From Paenibacillus xylanilyticus (GTDB lineage Bacteria > Bacillota > Bacilli > Paenibacillales > Paenibacillaceae): a stretch of DNA of 64,000 bases. Positions within the stretch are counted from its first letter, which is position 1, and each line of letters opens with the position of its first letter. The notes below the pieces were generated by a model, which saw nothing but the letters and a program-made list of their open reading frames with translations, was not told the origin of the DNA and searched no databases. Below, piece by piece: positions 36,348 to 44,816 of this stretch. The stretch lies in assembly GCF_009664365.1 (NCBI RefSeq), contig NZ_CP044310.1:2057001-2121000 (forward strand), given 5' to 3'. The position numbers and the translations under genes are program-made.

Positions 36348-36907
36348 AGTTATTGCGCAAGAAACGGGTACTGCTGTTGATGTTTGTATCATTTGTTTTG
36401 GTGCTGTTCCTGAATACAAACTGGATGGCGTGGTTTTATCCGATTCATTACAAGGAAGAGATTCGTGCGCAGTCTCAGAGCTATGAGGTAGACCCTTTCC
36501 TTATCGCTTCCATCATCAAGGTGGAAACCAATTTCAAGACAAGCAAGGAATCCAGAAGAGGTGCCATCGGGTTGATGCAGCTGATGCCGGATACGGCCAA
36601 CTGGATCATGGAGCAGGCCAAAATTCCCGGGACCTCGTTAGAAGAACTGAAGCATGAACCGGGCAGGAACATTCAGCTTGGGACATGGTATCTGCGTAAC
36701 CTCTCAGAACAGTTTGACGGAAATGAGACGGCCATGATTGCCGCTTACAATGCCGGACCAGGCAAAGTAAGTGGATGGATCAGAGATGGTGTCTGGGACG
36801 GCTCGTTCGAGACAGTCAAGGATATTCCTTTTGGAGAAACCCGGCACTATGTACAACGAGTCATTTATTATTATAATCAGTATGTAAAGATCTATAATAC
36901 GTTCTAA
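36344..36907 (+). CDS. membrane-anchored lytic transglycosylase (SLT domain)
   Basis: The 187-aa product has an N-terminal signal-anchor helix (about residues 9-24) and a Slt-type lysozyme-like domain (about 40-185). Glu61 in SIIKVETNFKTS is the likely catalytic residue. RRGAIGLMQLMPDTANWI, LGTWYLRNLSEQFDGNETAMIAAYNAGPGKV and YVQRVIYYYNQY are the conserved family blocks. It should cleave peptidoglycan outside the membrane. It overlaps the coaE stop by four bases. The same arrangement downstream of coaE is common in Bacillus relatives. Confidence 0.93.
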   Translation: MKLLRKKRVLLLMFVSFVLVLFLNTNWMAWFYPIHYKEEIRAQSQSYEVDPFLIASIIKVETNFKTSKESRRGAIGLMQLMPDTANWIMEQAKIPGTSLEELKHEPGRNIQLGTWYLRNLSEQFDGNETAMIAAYNAGPGKVSGWIRDGVWDGSFETVKDIPFGETRHYVQRVIYYYNQYVKIYNTF

Positions 36908-36994
36908 TGGCTGATTGCTTGGATTACGCGGTAGTCTAGAGTACAATCGGTTTGAATTTTGATATCGTATGTCTTATTTAATAGTAGAAGCACA

Positions 36995-37022
36995 GAGCAG
37001 GCCGGTTATTCACCGGCCGCTC
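36995..37022. terminator. GC-rich hairpin between the transglycosylase and SASP genes
   Basis: GAGCAGGCCGG pairs with CCGGCCGCTC around TTATTCA. It sits between convergent genes. There is no T-run, so termination is probable but not certain. Confidence 0.55.
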
Positions 37023-37057
37023 CATGCTCCTCTGTCAAACGTATTACAAAGCAGATA

Positions 37058-37282
37058 TTATTGGTATTGACCTGCCAATTGCTGTTCTGCAATTGTTACC
37101 AGACGTTTCGTGATGTATCCACCGATCGAACCGTTCTCGTAAGAAGTCATGTTACCTTGGTATCCGTCTTGTGGGATGCTGATTCCGAGTTCTTGAGCAA
37201 CTTCATATTTCAATTGCTCCAGTGCTGCGGAAGCGCGAGTTACTACCAAGTTGTTGGAGTTACCGTTGCTGTTTTGGGCCAT
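37058..37282 (-). CDS. small acid-soluble spore protein, alpha/beta type
   Basis: Alpha/beta SASPs coat and protect spore DNA and are degraded at germination. The 74-aa product shows both family blocks: the GPR protease-site region ALEQLKYEVAQELGI and the DNA-binding segment GNMTSYENGSIGGYITKRLVTIAEQQL. The N-terminus is rich in Asn/Gln/Ser. GAGGAGGTG lies 7 nt before the ATG. It is monocistronic, as is usual for these genes. Confidence 0.96.
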   Translation of the reverse strand: MAQNSNGNSNNLVVTRASAALEQLKYEVAQELGISIPQDGYQGNMTSYENGSIGGYITKRLVTIAEQQLAGQYQ

Positions 37283-37395
37283 TGCTGTTCACCTCCTCGC
37301 GGTTGGTAAAAGTATTATGTGTCTTCAATGCAATTTTCATAACTAGAAGTGACAGGGAATTTATGGTAAAAGAAAAACATGGGAAGTGATCTAAG

Positions 37396-37863
37396 TTGAA
37401 ATGTCCTTATTGCGCCTATCTGGGTACAAAAGTGCTGGATTCTAGGCCTGCTAATGAATCAAAATCCATCCGCCGTCGTCGTGAGTGCGAGCAGTGCAGT
37501 CGCCGTTTTACAACGTTTGAAATGGTTGAAGAGACACCGCTGATTGTCATCAAGAAAGATGGCAGCCGTGAAGAGTTTAGTCGCGACAAAATTCTCCGTG
37601 GCCTTATCCGTGCTTGTGAGAAACGTCCAGTCTCTGTAGAGACGCTCGAGATGATGGTTTCCGAGGTAGAGAAGTCACTGCGTAACACTGCAGAAGCTGA
37701 AGTGGAAAGCCGCCAGATTGGCGAGCTGTTGATGGAGCAGTTGTTCCCGGTTGATGAAGTGGCCTATGTGCGGTTCGCTTCCGTGTATCGCCAATTCAAA
37801 GACATCAATATGTTCATGAAAGAACTGAAATCGTTATTGTCCAAAGAGGATCTCGACGATTAA
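37396..37863 (+). CDS. nrdR: transcriptional repressor NrdR
   Basis: NrdR represses ribonucleotide reductase genes in response to dATP/ATP. The 155-aa product has an N-terminal zinc ribbon with Cys3, Cys6, Cys31 and Cys34 ([10 protein letters not shown] and CEQCSRRF) and a C-terminal ATP-cone (about residues 49-140, [30 protein letters not shown]). The start is a TTG with GGAAGTGATCT upstream. It ends the conserved coaE-nrdR segment. The gene is followed by the tRNA-Ala. Confidence 0.96.
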   Translation: MKCPYCAYLGTKVLDSRPANESKSIRRRRECEQCSRRFTTFEMVEETPLIVIKKDGSREEFSRDKILRGLIRACEKRPVSVETLEMMVSEVEKSLRNTAEAEVESRQIGELLMEQLFPVDEVAYVRFASVYRQFKDINMFMKELKSLLSKEDLDD

Positions 37864-37967
37864 AGAAGTGGATTAAGGGAGAAGAGCAGTCTGGGCTTGT
37901 AATTATGAGTGTTCTTGTCTGTACAGAGGTTGTTCTTCTCCAAACACTTTGCGTTCTAAAAAAGTTA

Positions 37968-37996
37968 TTGACAGCTAAAGCTGCATTTTATATGAT
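37968..37996 (+). promoter_or_regulatory. strong sigma-A promoter for tRNA-Ala
   Basis: A perfect TTGACA and TATGAT are separated by 17 bp, 52 bp ahead of the tRNA. Confidence 0.85.
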
Positions 37997-38047
37997 ATAG
38001 AAGTCGCCTGTGAAACTTCGCAGAAGCGGACAAGTGTATATATATGT

Positions 38048-38120
38048 GGGGAATTAGCTCAGCTGGGAGAGCGCGTCGCTGGCAGCGACGAGGTCAGGGG
38101 TTCGAGCCCCCTATTCTCCA
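38048..38120 (+). tRNA. tRNA-Ala (anticodon GGC)
   Basis: A full cloverleaf can be drawn: acceptor GGGGAAT with ATTCTCC, D-arm GCTC/GAGC, anticodon stem CGTCG/CGACG with loop CTGGCAG giving anticodon GGC, and T-arm AGGGG/CCCCT. The third acceptor pair is G-U, the alanine identity element. The CCA end is not encoded. It marks the left boundary of the decayed prophage. Confidence 0.97.
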
Positions 38121-38137
38121 TTCAAATTAAACTCTTG

Positions 38138-38172
38138 AAACCCTTGGTACAGTAAGGGTTTTTTCTTTTTTT
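38138..38172 (+). terminator. intrinsic terminator after tRNA-Ala
   Basis: AAACCCTT pairs with AAGGGTTT around GGTACAGT and is followed by a long T-rich run. Confidence 0.85.
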
Positions 38173-38182
38173 ATAGAAGCTT

Positions 38183-38398
38183 TTAAAAATGACTTACTAC
38201 ATTTTTTACTTCCATTGGGAACGGATTGGGGACAAGCCTTTTATTTTGTTTGAATTGATTAAAAGTCTGAACAGCATCACGGTTCAATTTTTCAATTGCA
38301 TGTGTATACATATTTCCGGTTCTTAGATTTGTTTCATTGGTACGTTCTTACTCATCAAGTAAGTTGCAGTGGTATGACGTAAACCATTATCTTGACTG
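38183..38398 (-). pseudogene. tyrosine integrase remnant, C-terminal part
   Basis: Read leftwards from about 38392, one frame gives DNGLRHTTATYLMSKNVPMK, the HxLRHT box of phage tyrosine recombinases. After a stop, a second frame gives NMYTHAIEKLNRDAVQTF and continues in frame to a stop at 38183. The segment between the histidine box and the MYTHA tyrosine motif (normally about 20 residues) is deleted, so the recombinase is dead. Its location beside the tRNA and its orientation are those expected of a tRNA-targeting prophage integrase. Confidence 0.8.
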
Positions 38399-38414
38399 AA
38401 AAGTAAACGCGACG

Positions 38415-38636
38415 ATGGATCTGATTCTATCAGAAAAGATAATTAACATTGTTGCGACTTATCAGACTATTGGAAAACTGCTAACAACACAAGATCTTTT
38501 AACCAAGATTAGCAGCACACCAATGAAACAATACGCCGATGGCGGAATAGCAAGGGAGCCATCCATATTCGGTGAAGCGGGTCCAGAAATCGCTATACCG
38601 TTGAACAACAAACCGAGGTCACAGGGCTTACAATAG
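38415..38636 (+). pseudogene. phage tail tape measure protein remnant, C-terminal
   Basis: The 73-aa frame contains YADGGIAREPSIFGEAGPEIAIPLN, the characteristic C-terminal box of tape measure proteins of siphophage and myophage tails. Intact proteins of this type are 600-1500 aa, so nearly all of the gene has been lost. It stops 14 residues after the box. The following 38640-38819 holds further phage-like coding sequence (for example AQTLGINELKSMLHQIERD) that I cannot assign. Confidence 0.75.
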
Positions 38637-38819
38637 GATTATGGGGAGAGAAAGCGGAGTGCTTGCAGGATCTTCTGATATTTAAATTGTATTCTCGACT
38701 AGCTATGATATTGCTGGCGTAGATTCTAGCCAAGTAAAGGCTCAGACCCTGGGAATAAACGAGCTGAAAAGTATGTTGCACCAAATAGAAAGGGATAGTC
38801 AGAGGAGGAGCCTGGTAGG

Positions 38820-39030
38820 ATAACGACTTATCGAACTATTCAAGGATAGACCTGGGACGGAATTGCTTATAAGGTGACAGGCAGTTGTAATGCCATGCCC
38901 ACTCCCGATGTATGTCAATCTCAATCATATTCACACCGTGATTTTCACGGCAGGCGTGAAATTGAATGTATAATATATTGAAGCGCAGACATCGAGAACG
39001 CTGCCATCTTGGAGGGTAGACGATGAGTAA
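38820..39030 (+). pseudogene. phage tail protein X remnant
   Basis: One frame gives ITTYRTIQG, a TAG stop, then TWDGIAYKVTGSC, which matches the start of P2-type tail protein X, a small LysM-like protein. A shifted frame then continues with FTAGVKLNV, a second stop and EAQTSRTLPSWRVDDE. At least two stops and one frameshift disrupt it. It lies between the tape measure and D remnants, as in P2-like tails. Confidence 0.75.
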
Positions 39031-39031
39031 T

Positions 39032-40065
39032 CTGGTACAGAAGGGCGTTATGCGGCGGTGTGGCTTCAGTTTAAAGGCAAAGACGTAAATAAGGACTTTG
39101 CTCCTTACCTGATGAACTTTAATAACAATGAAGGCTATTCCGGCCAGGCAGACGACATCACGATGACAGTGGATGATCGGGACCGGGAATGGATTAAGGA
39201 ATGGTGCCGGTGATGGGCAATGAGATTAGAGCGGAGATTCTGAACTATCATTGAGACAAGCAGGGTGAGAAATTGAAGCTCCCTTACGGAAAATTCTATC
39301 TGAAGTCATTCACATATGGTGGTATACCGGATACGGTCACGATGGAAGCGAGTGCTCTTCCCGTTGAAGGGAATAAATCAAAGGAGGAGAAGAGTTCAAC
39401 GTCATGGGGAAAACGTGCAACTCAAGACGGTTGCTGCCGAGATGCAAAACGTGCAAAGCTTGATTTGGTGTACGAAGTATCTTCGAATCCGTCTTGTGAG
39501 CGATTGGATCAAACGGAACAGACGGACCTTGAATTCTTGCTTGGTATTGCTGTGAAAGAGGAAATTACCCTTAAGATCAGATGGGCCAAGCTTGTTTTAT
39601 TCAACGAGGAAAAGTTTGAAAAGGCAGCAGATGCCTTTGATATCGTTTATGGGGAAAGGTAATGTACATCCTATGATTTTGACTCTAATAGTGAAGATGC
39701 GGCCTATGGAAGCTGTGAAGTGGTGTAGACAATTCCGAAAAGCAAGAAAGAAGCGGCGAAGACCGTTAAGGGGGATACAAACTACCGAATGAGGAAATTT
39801 GCCTATGCTTCAAGTCAATAGAAGTGTCGAGTCGGTAGCCAAGGCCAATAGGCTGGCAAAAAACAGTTTTCGAGAGCAAAACAAGAAGGCGGGGCGTGGG
39901 CGCCTCACGCTCTCTGGACATATGCGGCAGGATTGACCATAAATATAAAAGACTGGGCTATTTCGATGGAAAATACATTATTGAGTGCGTTAATCATCGA
40001 ATCAGTGCAACGTCACCTTATACCACGTTCCTTTACTTTTTCTAATATGGTTAGATCTTTAAAAT
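39032..40065 (+). pseudogene. late control protein D / baseplate hub remnant
   Basis: Pieces in different frames together cover a gpD-like protein of about 340 aa. They include AAVWLQFKGKDVNKDFAPYL, then ADDITMTVDDRDREWIKEW, LPYGKFYLKSFTYGG, VYEVSSNPSCERLDQTEQ, WAKLVLFNEEKFEKAADAF, VESVAKANRLAKNSFREQN and AAGLTINIKDW near the end. There are at least five frame changes or stops, including stops near 39211 and 39661. The hub protein is needed for contractile-tail assembly, so the tail module is inactive. The phage type (contractile, P2-like) is inferred from the X-D order. Confidence 0.8.
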
Positions 40066-40872
40066 TTCGAATTTTGAATAAATCCCCGTACAAAACTAAT
40101 TGTAATAATTTTTTTCTGAAAATTCTCTAATATTATCTCTAGTTCAAACAACAATTGATGCCCCTATATGTTTTCAGATAGGGACTCATAGTATTCAATG
40201 GTTTCCTGTCTCTTAAACATAATTGATGTAAGCTTAGTTGAATGCTCTTTGAAAGTATATACTAAATTTGAATTTGCTTCAGGTGTAACCTTTTATTCTT
40301 TCACATCTCAGTTCTACCGTCCACGTTTTGAAAGTGGCGAGACATTCAATTAACTAATCAGCGACCTTTGTTCTTGCATCGCTTGAATTTTTTGTCTCAT
40401 TTTTATAATTCTTTTTCTGAGTCCTATTAACATTGTAGAGAACAAGTAGAGCTACGGTAAGATTGCATAAAATGATTCCTCTTCTATAGGAAAACCAATA
40501 GTTAGATAAGCAGATATGACAAGGCCGATGTATAATAATAATTTTCAACCATGGATAATTATATTATATTTCATCTCATTTGATATCTTGAAATTACCGG
40601 TGTCGCGTTTCTATCAAAATTGATCCTCCTTCGATTGAATTTCACATGAAAAGATCCTATCAGTCATGTGTGACTGTAGGACCTTTTTGTTTGAAAAGTT
40701 TCTTGATTACCGTGGATATATTAATATCATGTACAATTTGTTATACACGGCCTTTTCGGACCTCAGAGCCTTCATGAACACGTGTATTTTGAATCCGGAA
40801 TGATACATTGGATACTTTATACTGAACCGGGCCGATATTCTTTTCCCAGGATACACTGACACTGTGTCTTTG
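40066..40872. other. gene-poor AT-rich stretch of the prophage remnant
   Basis: No convincing gene is present. A 17-bp stem at 40649-40688 (AAAGATCCTATCAGTCA against TGACTGTAGGACCTTT, followed by TTTTTG) is a clear terminator-like hairpin. On the minus strand at about 40745-40865 a short frame SVSWEKNIGPVQYKVSNVSF looks like genuine but truncated protein sequence. I cannot name its family. Confidence 0.5.
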
Positions 40873-41454
40873 CTATTCTAAATTATCTACCGCATATTGA
40901 GCTTCTTCCTTCGTAAATTTTTCTCCGTACTCAGAAGTCAATTGGTCATAAATAGCGGAATCTGACATATTCATGCTCTCTGCATAATTCTGTGCCGATT
41001 TTAATGCATTTTCTTTCCAATCGATTTGGAGGTTGTCAATAGCGTATTGAGCGGCTTCCTTCGGGAAGTTTTCTCCATACTCTGAGGTCAATTGATCATA
41101 GATTCCTTGCTTGGACATATACATCATTTTTGCATAGGATTGAGCCGATTGCAATGCCGCTCTATGTTCCCGTGGAATACTATTGGCCTCGGCTTCCTTT
41201 TTAGCCAATTCTTTAGCTGCAGCTGCATCTTTCGCTTCCTGTTCTTCTGCAGCTTTTTTATCGGCCTCTGCTTGCTCTTTGTCTGCAGTTGTTTGTTCAG
41301 TTGATGAATCTTCTTTTTGGGATTGCTGGGATACTGCTTGGGCAGTAGGTTCGTTGGCTGGAGTTTCTTTCTCGCCGAGATTACCGATCACTCCGATAAA
41401 AACTACGATAGCAATCCAAAACCACCACTTCTTATAAATCGGTTTCTTGTTCAA
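40873..41454 (-). CDS. Ltp family superinfection-exclusion-like membrane protein
   Basis: The 193-aa product starts at a TTG with AGGAGG 7 nt upstream. Residues 9-26 (KWWFWIAIVVFIGVIGNL) form a membrane anchor without a lipobox cysteine. A charged Glu/Ala/Lys-rich stalk spans about 30-95. Two copies of a 45-50-aa helical repeat follow, each with the pattern ALxSAQxYAxxMxMS and YDQLTSEYGExF and ending AQYAxDNL. This is the host-cell-surface-exposed (Ltp) repeat. In Streptococcus thermophilus phage TP-J34 the Ltp lipoprotein blocks DNA injection by other phages. Here the anchor is a helix, not a lipid. It appears intact. Confidence 0.88.
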   Translation of the reverse strand: MNKKPIYKKWWFWIAIVVFIGVIGNLGEKETPANEPTAQAVSQQSQKEDSSTEQTTADKEQAEADKKAAEEQEAKDAAAAKELAKKEAEANSIPREHRAALQSAQSYAKMMYMSKQGIYDQLTSEYGENFPKEAAQYAIDNLQIDWKENALKSAQNYAESMNMSDSAIYDQLTSEYGEKFTKEEAQYAVDNLE

Positions 41455-42009
41455 GGTACTTCCTCCTATGTAATAGATAAAGATAGTCTATCAGACCTAG
41501 GTAAATGTTTCTAGATATTTTGGAACAATTACAAAAATGTCGATATGGGTTAACTATATAACTAAACCCGAAAGGATCGGTCAAGCCTCTGCTATGTTGT
41601 TCTAGTAGAGGTTTATTTTGTTAAGACATTTTGAAATCTTTCACTAACATGAATGAAATACTTAATTATAAGAAATTAAAGAGGGGGATGGTTGAAAGGT
41701 GTAATGTTAAATAGTTGGAGTTGGATTCAATGGAATTAAACAATGGAATATTACGTAGCACTTAATTGAGAAAAACGAAAACAAACATTAGCGGTTTTAA
41801 CCTAATCTAGGAGAGAGTCGCTTTTTGGCGTGTTCAAATGAATGCTTTTCTCAGAATTATGGAACTATTTAGATATTTTTATATAGGGTTATTAATATTT
41901 TTGAAATACTCTCCGATATTATACATGTTAATGATTTTGATACTATCAAAATTTATGAGAGTAATACCAGATCATCAGATTTAAATAATTCTCTGAGAGG
42001 TGGATTTCT
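41455..42009. other. intergenic region with a terminator-like hairpin at 41583-41619
   Basis: This AT-rich stretch has no supported gene. AAGCCTCTGCTA pairs with TAGTAGAGGTTT (one G-T) around TGTTGTTC and is followed by ATTTTGTT. The right end should hold the promoter of the secreted propeller gene, but none could be chosen confidently. Confidence 0.5.
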
Positions 42010-43497
42010 TTGTTTTCTAAAAAAATCTTAATGTCTTTTGCAAGTTTGGTTTTATCGGGAATGTTTTTCTTAATACCCCCAACTCATGCTGCTTCTACCC
42101 CATTTGTTCAGGGAAGTGGCTACCAGTCAGGTGCGTATGATACTGATGCAATGCAACCTACTTCTTTTAACTGGGATAGAAATTCTAGATTTGCAGGTGT
42201 AACCGAGGATGTATACATAAAATGGAGTTATACAACACCAGCACCAGGTAATGCATCCCTAATATTAGATGAGAACGGTTCTGTAATAACTAAGAGTTTT
42301 ATAGGAGGAGATCCTAAGTATTCAATACAGGCTATTAATCCTAACGGAACGCTTAAATGGGTATACAATACAAACGATGAAATGACTATGGGCTCTCCAG
42401 TAATCAATAAAGAAGATAAACTTATTATTATGGGGGCAGACAAGCTCAAATCTATTAATTTAAATGATGGTATTGGTACTGAGACTAAGTTTGGTGAAGC
42501 ATATCCTACCCAAATAGCAATAGATGATAAAGGTGTTTATTATCTAGTCGGCCCGATGAGAGTAGCAGCTTACTACCCTAATGGTACGCTTAAATGGAAA
42601 GCGAGCCATAATTATAGTCGAGGGAGCTATCCTATTCTCACTAAAACTGGATCCCTAGTATTTAAAGCTGGGAATGGTACAGCTGGATCTCTATACTCTT
42701 TTAATGCTGAAACAGGACAAAAAAACTGGGAGTATGGTTTACCTTCGAACTCCAATAACACAGCTCCAGCAGTATCCGTAGATGGTACGATCTATGCAAG
42801 TGATAGGCTTGGGTATACTTACGCTATAGATCCTACTGGAACTATGAAATGGAGTTTTAAAGCAGATGCTGCTTCGACGAGTGCTAATATAGTTGATCCA
42901 GTCGTATCTCATGATGGTACGATATACGTGGTTAATGCGACAAAGAATCTATATGCTCTTAACTCAGACGGGACGATTAAGTGGGTATATAATACGAACT
43001 ATGGTATCAATTCTTCTCCTATAGTTGATAAGAACGGCGATGTGTTTTTTTTCAGTCAGAGTGCTGCTAATGCTATAGATAAAAACGGAAAGCTAATCTG
43101 GTCCTTAAGTATAGAAGGATCAGCATTTAATTCTCCTGCGATTGCCGAAGATGGAACTATATATGCCCATGCAAACAATGGCATTTTATATGCGATTGGA
43201 GGGAAAGTAAAGCAAGACTCTGAAGACCCGGAAACGGAGATTCCTGTCGAACCTGAAATTCCATCTAGTGGGAGGGCCTTGCTAGTTATTATGCTTCAAA
43301 ACGGTGTAGAAAGAGAATATGACCTATCAATGAGTGAGGTTAATGCTTTTGTCAATTGGTACGAATCTAAATCTGGGGGAATTGGGAATATTACTTTTGC
43401 TATCGATAAGCATAGTAATAATTTAGGACCATTCAAGCAAAGAAAAGACTATATTCTATATGATAAAATTATTACTTTTGAAATAAATGAGTACTAG
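42010..43497 (+). CDS. secreted PQQ-like beta-propeller protein
   Basis: The 495-aa product starts at a TTG with GAGAGGTGG upstream. A Sec signal peptide (residues 1-27, cleavage likely after THA-A) is followed by a beta-propeller of repeated units such as GTLKWVYNTNDEMTMGSPVI, GTIYASDRLGYTYAIDPTG and GTIKWVYNTNYGINSSPIV (about 65-400). A Pro/Glu linker (about 405-420) leads to a C-terminal module of about 75 aa, GRALLVIMLQNGVEREYDLS to DYILYDKIITFEINEY. From memory this tail recurs on many Paenibacillus surface proteins. It may act as a cargo gene of the prophage. No enzymatic cofactor residues are evident. Confidence 0.85.
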   Translation: MFSKKILMSFASLVLSGMFFLIPPTHAASTPFVQGSGYQSGAYDTDAMQPTSFNWDRNSRFAGVTEDVYIKWSYTTPAPGNASLILDENGSVITKSFIGGDPKYSIQAINPNGTLKWVYNTNDEMTMGSPVINKEDKLIIMGADKLKSINLNDGIGTETKFGEAYPTQIAIDDKGVYYLVGPMRVAAYYPNGTLKWKASHNYSRGSYPILTKTGSLVFKAGNGTAGSLYSFNAETGQKNWEYGLPSNSNNTAPAVSVDGTIYASDRLGYTYAIDPTGTMKWSFKADAASTSANIVDPVVSHDGTIYVVNATKNLYALNSDGTIKWVYNTNYGINSSPIVDKNGDVFFFSQSAANAIDKNGKLIWSLSIEGSAFNSPAIAEDGTIYAHANNGILYAIGGKVKQDSEDPETEIPVEPEIPSSGRALLVIMLQNGVEREYDLSMSEVNAFVNWYESKSGGIGNITFAIDKHSNNLGPFKQRKDYILYDKIITFEINEY

Positions 43498-43605
43498 AAT
43501 TTGTGCTAAATTTCAATATGCCTCCACTCTAAAGTGGAAACTTACATTATATTATTAACTGAGTGGTATTAATTACGTTTTGTTTAAAGTGCTGATATAA
43601 AGATG

Positions 43606-43636
43606 TACCTAGTCAAATGACTGGGTATTTTTTTTG
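43606..43636 (+). terminator. intrinsic terminator after the propeller protein gene region
   Basis: TACCTAGTCA pairs with TGACTGGGTA around AA, followed by TTTTTTTT. Confidence 0.85.
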
Positions 43637-43688
43637 TTGAATAACGAACAAATATTCGCATATAATAAGCAAAACGAACAAGTGTTCT
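43637..43688 (+). promoter_or_regulatory. SOS promoter with two LexA/DinR-type boxes
   Basis: CGAACAAATATTCG (43645-43658) and CGAACAAGTGTTCT (43675-43688) flank the -10 element TATAAT (43661-43666); TTGAAT lies 18 bp upstream at 43637-43642. The second box contains a perfect GAAC-N4-GTTC, the Bacillus LexA core, and the first has one mismatch. Binding would cover the promoter from both sides. Confidence 0.8.
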
Positions 43689-43701
43689 ATTTGTTGTAGG
43701 G

Positions 43702-43890
43702 ATGAACATGCCCGTAAAATACTTGGGTTGGTTGGTGGAAATCATATATCAAGATCAATCAGGTAAGATAACAAAACGCCGCATCCGAGTCAAAAGCATA
43801 CGGTCAGGGATAATTAAAGCTGATAATCTTCTGTCTGGCCAGCCACGTACATTCCGCGAATCTGGATTACTGGCACGTTATCCAATTTAA
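43702..43890 (+). CDS. small WYL-like protein under LexA control
   Basis: The 62-aa product (MNMPVKYLGWLVEIIYQDQSGKITKRRIRVKSIRSG...) looks like the C-terminal half of a WYL domain: two strands, RRIRVKSIRSGIIKADN, then PRTFRESGLLA. Similar small proteins precede YolD/UvrX genes in SOS cassettes of Bacillota as I recall them. It starts 14 bp after a LexA box and is the first gene of that cassette. A second in-frame ATG at 43708 is possible. Function is unknown. Confidence 0.65.
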   Translation: MNMPVKYLGWLVEIIYQDQSGKITKRRIRVKSIRSGIIKADNLLSGQPRTFRESGLLARYPI

Positions 43891-43943
43891 AATAACAGTA
43901 TAGGGGAAATGCCAGATTCTAAATGATACGAAAGGAAAGTGCT

Positions 43944-44206
43944 GAGAATTTTATATAACTACAGTGGGGTAAGGAGAAGATTCCCTACACTCCATGAATT
44001 AACGATAAAGACAGGAAGAAACAAGGCTGACATTCTTGGCCGCTTTAAACGGGCACATTGCAGGTAATTACATATCGTGGGAAGACAAGTCAGACACAGC
44101 TAATACCGTTATTTTGGAGGGATGGGAGCGAGAATCTGAGCAGACTAAACCTCCAATCATTCCACCTACTCGACCAAGCGATCTGAGTTATTGGACAGAA
44201 TATTAA
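43944..44206 (+). pseudogene. frameshifted HTH protein of the SOS cassette
   Basis: One frame reads RILYNYSGVRRRFPTLHELT, then KTGRNKADILGRFKRA, which resembles the LexA-type N-terminal helix-turn-helix with an inserted turn. A +1 shift near 44040 is needed to reach ALNGHIAGNYISWEDKSDTA and the run to DLSYWTEY and its stop at 44204. An AAGGAGGG for the next gene overlaps this stop. The assignment is by pattern only. Confidence 0.5.
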
Positions 44207-44220
44207 GGAGGGAATCAGCA

Positions 44221-44551
44221 ATGGCCAAAAAGTTGATTGATAACGGCTTGTTTGAATCTTCACGACTGATTCTACCGGAGCACAAAGAGGCTTGTTAACG
44301 CAACAGGAGCAGTTAGTTAAGAAGAAAAAGCCCATAATGGATGAACAAGAGGTACAGTTGATCCAACGCGCGCTGATCGACTCTTATAACCGGCGCCTAC
44401 GTATCCTTATCAAAGTCTTTCTGTAGAGGACAAAATAAATGAAGGAATCGTATCAACGGTAAATACATACTTGAAGGAAATCAAACTAGTCTGGGGCATG
44501 GAAAGTTACCGCTTCATTAAAATAGACGAAATTATCAGCGTAAGAATATAA
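44221..44551 (+). pseudogene. yolD-like gene broken by frameshifts
   Basis: The start MAKKLIDNGLFESSRLILPEHKEA after AAGGAGGG is the conserved N-terminus of YolD-like proteins. The reading frame is then lost, but KKKKPIMDEQEVQLIQRALI in a second frame and VNTYLKEIKLVWGMESYRFIKIDEIISV in a third restore the rest of the family pattern. Two frameshifts are therefore needed to rebuild an intact protein of about 110 aa. YolD genes usually precede uvrX, a Y-family DNA polymerase; no uvrX remains here. Confidence 0.75.
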
Positions 44552-44576
44552 AGCTACTAATCTCTTCTCTGGTATG

Positions 44577-44610
44577 AAATCCGTCAGGAAAGAACTGACG
44601 GATTTTCTTT
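44577..44610 (+). terminator. intrinsic terminator after the SOS cassette
   Basis: AAATCCGTCAG pairs with CTGACGGATTT around GAAAGAA and is followed by TCTTT. Confidence 0.85.
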
Positions 44611-44816
44611 ATCGAACTACAGTGATTAATTATAATAATAAGCTGTCTTTCAAATGAAAAGACCCCAGCTTATGCCGGGGTCAAGTTGGGGACGGATCGG
44701 GGACAGAATTCACGTTTAAGCAAAGAAAGCAGTCCACTTAAAGCCATTGGTATTAGAAAAAACATTGATGTACCAGTATTTTTAGGAATTGAGGAAGAGT
44801 TGTTCTTTGTCTCCAA

